A stretch of DNA of 18,403 nt from CAZDUS01 sp964609375 (GTDB taxonomy: Bacteria > Verrucomicrobiota > Kiritimatiellia > CAIKKV01 > CAITUY01): the NCBI GenBank assembly GCA_964609375.1, contig CAZSSA010000048.1, positions 1 through 18,403 of the forward strand. The letters are read 5' to 3'. Under the pieces are notes generated by a model. The model made no database searches and was not told the origin of the DNA. It was given only the letters and a program-made list of their open reading frames with translations. How positions within the stretch are numbered: the first letter of the stretch is position 1; each line of letters opens with the position of its first letter. Shown here piece by piece: positions 15,342 through 18,403 of the stretch. Made by a program: the position numbers and the translations under genes.

Positions 15342-16178
15342 TCAGAATGCGATCCTCGTTCCAACGCCACACGGATGGCAATGGGTGCCGAAGGCGGTCA
15401 TCAACCGCGCCATTGCCGTTACCCCGGTGCAGTGGCATGGCCACAAGCCGACAATGCTCAGTTGACTCAACGCTTCGATGGTCCGCGCCATGCGTTCGTC
15501 CGACGCCGAACCCAGGTGCATGCCGCCCACCAGTGCACACAGCGGTTTTCGACCAGTCTGCTCCCGAATGAAGTCGAGTGTGTTCACCACGCCTGAGTGC
15601 GCGCAACCCAGCAGCACCACCACCCCGCCCGGGGTCTCAATCCACATTGCCTGGTCGTCCTCGATGGGATCCGGCATTGTGCCATCCGCATCGAGAAAGA
15701 ACGGGCCGCCCGTGTCTTCGAAGGCACTCCGGCGCGGAATCGGACCCGTCACGAAGAGACCGGGACCGACTGCTGTCGGTCCCCGGGTCCAAGTGATCGA
15801 AGGCCGCCGTTCTTCGATGGCCGCGCGGGCATGCAACGGCATGCCGATCTCCCGTGAGATGCCTTCGCGCCGGCTGAAACGGGACGCGAGGGCAGACGGG
15901 TGCAGGAACAGAGCGGCATTGGGTGCCTGGCTCAGCGAATAGTGCAACCCGCCTGTGTGGTCATAGTGCCCGTGGCTCAGAACGATCGCATCGGCGCAGT
16001 CCAAGTCGATACCCAGTGCTTTCGCATTGTGCGCCAGAGCCAACCCCTGGCCGGTGTCGAAAAGCACGCAGGTTTCGGGGGTCTCAATCCAGAGACTGAG
16101 ACCGTGTTCCCCGAGCAAGCCCATGCCCTGGGCCGTATTCTCGGCCAGGCCGGTAATCGTGACGCCCCCGCTCTTCAT
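15342..16178 (-). CDS. MBL-fold metallo-hydrolase (COG1237-like)
   Basis: A cytoplasmic protein of 278 residues in the metallo-beta-lactamase superfamily. The metal-binding motif HGHYDH gives H69, H71, D73 and H74. GCAHSGVVNTL (H194), GGMHLG (H221) and CHCTG (H249) complete the pattern seen in the subgroup of MptA-like/ribofuranosylaminobenzene-phosphate synthase-related hydrolases. Those annotations are often automatic, so the substrate is open. The start at ATG 16178 is set by AGGAGA at 16186-16191 (7 bases spacing) and by an ATGA overlap with the stop of the preceding 52-residue gene; a longer frame to 16223 lacks this support. It is the last gene of the ridA-DAHP synthase operon, so a role tied to aromatic or enamine metabolism is possible but unproven. 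Confidence 0.9.
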   Translation of the reverse strand: MKSGGVTITGLAENTAQGMGLLGEHGLSLWIETPETCVLFDTGQGLALAHNAKALGIDLDCADAIVLSHGHYDHTGGLHYSLSQAPNAALFLHPSALASRFSRREGISREIGMPLHARAAIEERRPSITWTRGPTAVGPGLFVTGPIPRRSAFEDTGGPFFLDADGTMPDPIEDDQAMWIETPGGVVVLLGCAHSGVVNTLDFIREQTGRKPLCALVGGMHLGSASDERMARTIEALSQLSIVGLWPCHCTGVTAMARLMTAFGTHCHPCGVGTRIAF

Positions 16179-16333
16179 GGTCTGTTCTCCTGACACCGAT
16201 GATAGGCCCGGCAGAAGGGACAAGACCGTTTAATCCTGTGCATAAAACGCGCCCATGCGGAGTCCGGCCAGCGCCGGGCGACGATACAGAGCGGGCACAT
16301 TTTGCAGAGCAGAGCCAATAGACGTGCGGTCAT
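16175..16333 (-). CDS. 52-residue cysteine-rich protein, possible metal binder
   Basis: A tiny basic protein with two cysteine clusters: C10, C13 and C16 (CKMCPLC) and C38, C41 and C47 (CPFCRAYHRC, with H45 between). This is enough to hold one or two zinc ions or an iron-sulfur centre. Its ATG overlaps the TGA of the DAHP synthase gene (ATGA, 16330-16333), with GGGG five bases upstream. Its own TGA overlaps the ATG of the MBL-fold gene in the same way. Two perfect four-base overlaps and a Shine-Dalgarno sequence are strong support that it is translated, even though it is short. I do not recognise a family. It could be an accessory factor of either neighbour, or a rubredoxin- or zinc-ribbon-like electron or metal carrier. 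Confidence 0.68.
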   Translation of the reverse strand: MTARLLALLCKMCPLCIVARRWPDSAWARFMHRIKRSCPFCRAYHRCQENRP

Positions 16334-17406
16334 GGTTTCCCCATCTGTGCAAAAGCCGATGCCCGACGCAGCATGCTCTCGGTGGCCTCCCATCCCGCAC
16401 ATTCATCCGTGACCGACACACCGTACTTCAACACTGACCGGTCTTCAGGCATCCGTTGGTTCCCTTCGAACAGGTTGCTTTCCAGGAGCATTCCGATGAG
16501 GGCGTGGTTTCCATAGCGGCGCTGCTCCAAGACAGAATCCCATACGAGCTCCTGCTTCTCGAAGTGCTTTCCGGCGTTGCCATGGCTGCAATCGACCATA
16601 ACGCAAGGCCGCAGGCTACCGGCCCGCATACGTTCCACGGCGGCATCCACGCTCCGGGCGTCGTAGTTGGTGGTGGCGCGGGCGCCGCGGAGAATCATGT
16701 GGCCCCACGGATTGCCTGCCGTACGCACCACGACGGCGCGTCCGTTCTCGTCAATGCCGAGAAAACTATGGGGATTACGCGCCGCCTGCATGGCGTCGAT
16801 GGCGACCTGCACGTCGCCATCGGTCCGGTTCTTGAAGCCCACGGGCATGGAGAGCCCGCTGGCCATTTGGCGATGCGTTTGCGATTCGCTGGTTCGGGCG
16901 CCGATGGCCACCCAGGAGACGAGATCGGCGATGTACTGGGGCACGATGGGATCCAGCATTTCCGTCGCGGCCGGGAGGCCGAGCGCATTGATCTCCAAGA
17001 GCAGGCGGCGCGCGGTACGTAAGCCACGGGGGATATCGGCCGACCCGTCCATGCCGGGATCGTAGATCAACCCTTTCCAGCCGATGGCCGTGCGGGGTTT
17101 CTCGAAGTACACACGCATGATGACAAGCAGTTCCTTCGCCAGTTCATCCGATAGCGCTTTCAGGCGCCGGGCGTACTCCATGGCCGCGGCGGGATCGTGA
17201 ACTGAACACGGTCCCACGACGACGAGAAGGCGTCGATCTTCGCCGGACAAGATGCGTCGGATCATGGCGCGCGCGTGGCTCACATTCCACAGACTTTCGG
17301 ACGAGGCAGGGAATTCTCGCTTCAGTTCCGTGGGTGTAACCAGAGGCGCCATCTCGAGAACGTTGAGGTTCTCGGTCCGGATCGATTCGGCCATGGTGTC
17401 TGTCAT
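16330..17406 (-). CDS. aroG: 3-deoxy-7-phosphoheptulonate synthase (DAHP synthase), class I AroG type
   Basis: Condenses phosphoenolpyruvate and erythrose 4-phosphate to DAHP, the first step of the shikimate pathway. The 358 residues match the length of E. coli AroF/G/H. Visible hallmarks: GPCSVHD (65-71, metal ligand C67), KPRT (103-106, PEP binding), GARTSESQTHR (169-179), DCSHGN (272-277, metal ligand H275), E309 in LLESN and D334 in SVTDEC. The N-terminal helix (residues 1-50), which carries feedback inhibition by aromatic amino acids in the E. coli enzymes, is present, but the sensed amino acid cannot be told. The ATG is 8 bases downstream of ridA with no clear Shine-Dalgarno sequence (ATG 17394 is an alternative), and the stop overlaps the next start. 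Whether to call it aroF, aroG or aroH is arbitrary. Confidence 0.95.
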   Translation of the reverse strand: MTDTMAESIRTENLNVLEMAPLVTPTELKREFPASSESLWNVSHARAMIRRILSGEDRRLLVVVGPCSVHDPAAAMEYARRLKALSDELAKELLVIMRVYFEKPRTAIGWKGLIYDPGMDGSADIPRGLRTARRLLLEINALGLPAATEMLDPIVPQYIADLVSWVAIGARTSESQTHRQMASGLSMPVGFKNRTDGDVQVAIDAMQAARNPHSFLGIDENGRAVVVRTAGNPWGHMILRGARATTNYDARSVDAAVERMRAGSLRPCVMVDCSHGNAGKHFEKQELVWDSVLEQRRYGNHALIGMLLESNLFEGNQRMPEDRSVLKYGVSVTDECAGWEATESMLRRASAFAQMGKP

Positions 17407-17414
17407 GTTATCAA

Positions 17415-17798
17415 CTACGATTTCTTCCGGGCTGCAACGGCTTCGATTTCGACCAGTGCCCCCCTCGGAAGGGCCGCCACCTGGATACAGCTTCTGGCAG
17501 GGAACGGGGCTTTGAAGAACTCGGCATAGACCATGTTGCAGGCCTCAACGTTACCCATGTCGCTAAGGAATACCGTTGTCTTGAGCACGGTGGTCATATC
17601 CGCGCCGCCGGCAACGAGCACCGCGCGCAGGTTGGAGAGGACCTGCCGAGCGGCGGTCTCGATGTCACTGTTTCGCAGTTCGCCTGTGACCGGATCGAGG
17701 GGGAGTTGCCCGGACGTGAATAGCAAAGGTCCCTGCGCCATGGCCTGACTGTAGGGCCCAATGGCTGCGGGAGCGTCGGTCGTCTGAATCGCGTTCAT
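17415..17798 (-). CDS. ridA: RidA family enamine/imine deaminase
   Basis: RidA hydrolyses the reactive enamine/imine intermediates released by PLP enzymes such as threonine dehydratase, giving 2-ketoacids and ammonia and protecting other PLP enzymes. The 127-residue protein has the E. coli RidA landmarks in register: Y16 in GPYSQA, S29 in FTSGQLPLDP, N88, R102 in PARSCIQV (with C104) and E117. R102 is the catalytic arginine that binds the substrate carboxylate, so a true deaminase is likely. The start has AGAAAGG at 17807-17813, 8 bases upstream. It heads a minus-strand operon with DAHP synthase, the cysteine-rich protein and the MBL-fold protein; the link may be amino acid metabolism in general. 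Confidence 0.95.
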   Translation of the reverse strand: MNAIQTTDAPAAIGPYSQAMAQGPLLFTSGQLPLDPVTGELRNSDIETAARQVLSNLRAVLVAGGADMTTVLKTTVFLSDMGNVEACNMVYAEFFKAPFPARSCIQVAALPRGALVEIEAVAARKKS

Positions 17799-17821
17799 CT
17801 TGTAGGCCTTTCTATGGAACG

Positions 17822-17847
17822 GAGGGTGGCGATGTTACGCCACCCTC
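17822..17847 (-). terminator. Strong hairpin between the peroxiredoxin and ridA genes
   Basis: GAGGGTGGCG and CGCCACCCTC form a perfect 10-bp GC-rich stem with a 6-base loop in the 65-base gap. It probably ends or attenuates the peroxiredoxin transcript, or protects its 3' end. A T-tract is missing on both sides (CGTTCC follows on the minus strand), so it is not a classical intrinsic terminator. Confidence 0.5.
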
Positions 17848-17863
17848 TTCGGTCCGTTGATGG

Positions 17864-18403
17864 TTATTTCTTCGGGCATTTCTTGAGGCACATGAACCAG
17901 TCCAGACACTTTACGTCCGGGTCCGGCTTGGTCATGCGATCCTTGGCCACCCCGCACGATCCCGGCGGCGGCACGATCACGTCGTCGCCCGGCTGCCAGT
18001 TGGCCGGCGTGGCGATCTTGAACTCGTCGGAGTACTGCATGGCCGTCAGCAGACGCTTGACCTCCTGCATATTCCGCCCGTTGCTGAGCGGATAGTACAG
18101 AATGGCGCGGACTTTGCCCTCCGGGTCGATGATGAACACCGCCCTTACGGCCTGCGTGTTGCTGGCGCCCGGCTGGAGCATGCCGAACGCCTTGGACACT
18201 TCCATGGTCAGATCACTAATGACCGGGAAGTTGACCTCCACGCCTTTCATGCCTTTGTAATCGATCTTTTCCTTGATCGTCCGCAGCCACGCAATGTGAC
18301 TGTACGTGCTGTCGATCGAGAGCCCCAGCAGTTTGCAGTTCAGCGCCTCGAACTCCGGCTGCATGGAGGCGAAGGTCATGAACTCCGTCGTGCATACCGG
18401 CGT
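17864..18403 (-). CDS. Peroxiredoxin, Prx6/ApTPx type (5' end missing)
   Basis: A thiol peroxidase reducing H2O2 and organic hydroperoxides. The visible 179 residues start inside the active site: the window edge encodes TPVCTTEF, whose cysteine (18392-18394) is the peroxidatic one. LYYPLSNGRNMQEVKRLLTA, the conserved Arg region, and IVPPPGS are typical of the Prx6 group. Unlike simple 1-Cys members, the tail reads KCLDWFMCLKKCPKK. This resembles archaeal thioredoxin peroxidases, in which a C-terminal CLDWWFC-like pair supplies resolving cysteines. About 45 N-terminal residues lie beyond the window. It is followed by a strong hairpin and then ridA, so it may or may not share their transcript. 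An internal ATG at 18379 is not the start. Confidence 0.94.
   Translation of the reverse strand, partial: TPVCTTEFMTFASMQPEFEALNCKLLGLSIDSTYSHIAWLRTIKEKIDYKGMKGVEVNFPVISDLTMEVSKAFGMLQPGASNTQAVRAVFIIDPEGKVRAILYYPLSNGRNMQEVKRLLTAMQYSDEFKIATPANWQPGDDVIVPPPGSCGVAKDRMTKPDPDVKCLDWFMCLKKCPKK

Noticed and set aside
15339..16233. Several overlapping plus-strand frames opposite the MBL-fold gene
   Set aside because: The minus strand carries the complete HxHxDH hydrolase; the plus-strand frames have no motifs.
1..18403. tRNA, rRNA, CRISPR arrays, insertion sequences, attachment sites, riboswitches
   Set aside because: Looked for by eye; no tRNA-like cloverleaf, regularly spaced repeat, transposase or long terminal inverted repeat was seen. 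Covariance-model searches could not be run.

Overview
This window reads as a piece of a GC-rich Gram-negative bacterial chromosome. It has no RNA genes, no CRISPR array, no recognisable insertion sequence and no prophage genes. The best guess at origin is the PVC superphylum (Verrucomicrobiota, Kiritimatiellota or Lentisphaerota). This rests on gene style: ExbB with a cleavable signal peptide, tandem ExbD genes beside a membrane-anchored squalene-cyclase-like protein, large periplasmic TPR proteins, and a secreted beta-helix protein. That assignment is inference; no 16S rRNA or other phylogenetic marker is present.

Left part (1-1372): the last codons of a possible plus-strand gene converge on a minus-strand MFS exporter. 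A roughly 100-base AT-rich divergent region then separates the exporter from a long plus-strand operon.

Operon (1373-11665, all plus strand, gaps of -11 to +84 bases). It encodes in order an uncharacterised Arg-rich protein with a textbook C2H2 zinc finger, a 962-residue secreted TPR protein, a 267-residue secreted TPR-like protein, ExbB/TolQ, two ExbD/TolR proteins, a TonB-like anchored protein whose periplasmic domain is a prenyltransferase/squalene-cyclase-like alpha-alpha toroid, and MutL. The middle six genes look like a complete proton-motive-force-driven envelope machine. ExbB and the two ExbDs would be the motor. The 516-residue protein would replace TonB/TolA as force transducer, and the TPR proteins would be periplasmic partners, much as CpoB serves the Tol system. 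This is the strongest candidate for an undescribed system. Between mutL and the next gene lies a short decayed fragment that resembles two separate parts of the 516-residue protein gene, which suggests a lost paralogue.

Centre right (11755-15334): on the minus strand, a secreted right-handed beta-helix protein and a protein joining a zinc ribbon, one membrane helix and a GspG-like pseudopilin domain. The latter starts 8 bases from an oppositely oriented small unknown gene.

Right part (15342-18403, minus strand): an operon of ridA, a class I DAHP synthase (first step of aromatic amino acid synthesis), a 52-residue cysteine-rich protein joined by ATGA overlaps to both neighbours, and a metallo-beta-lactamase-fold hydrolase. 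Upstream of ridA, after a strong hairpin, is a Prx6-type peroxiredoxin cut by the window edge.
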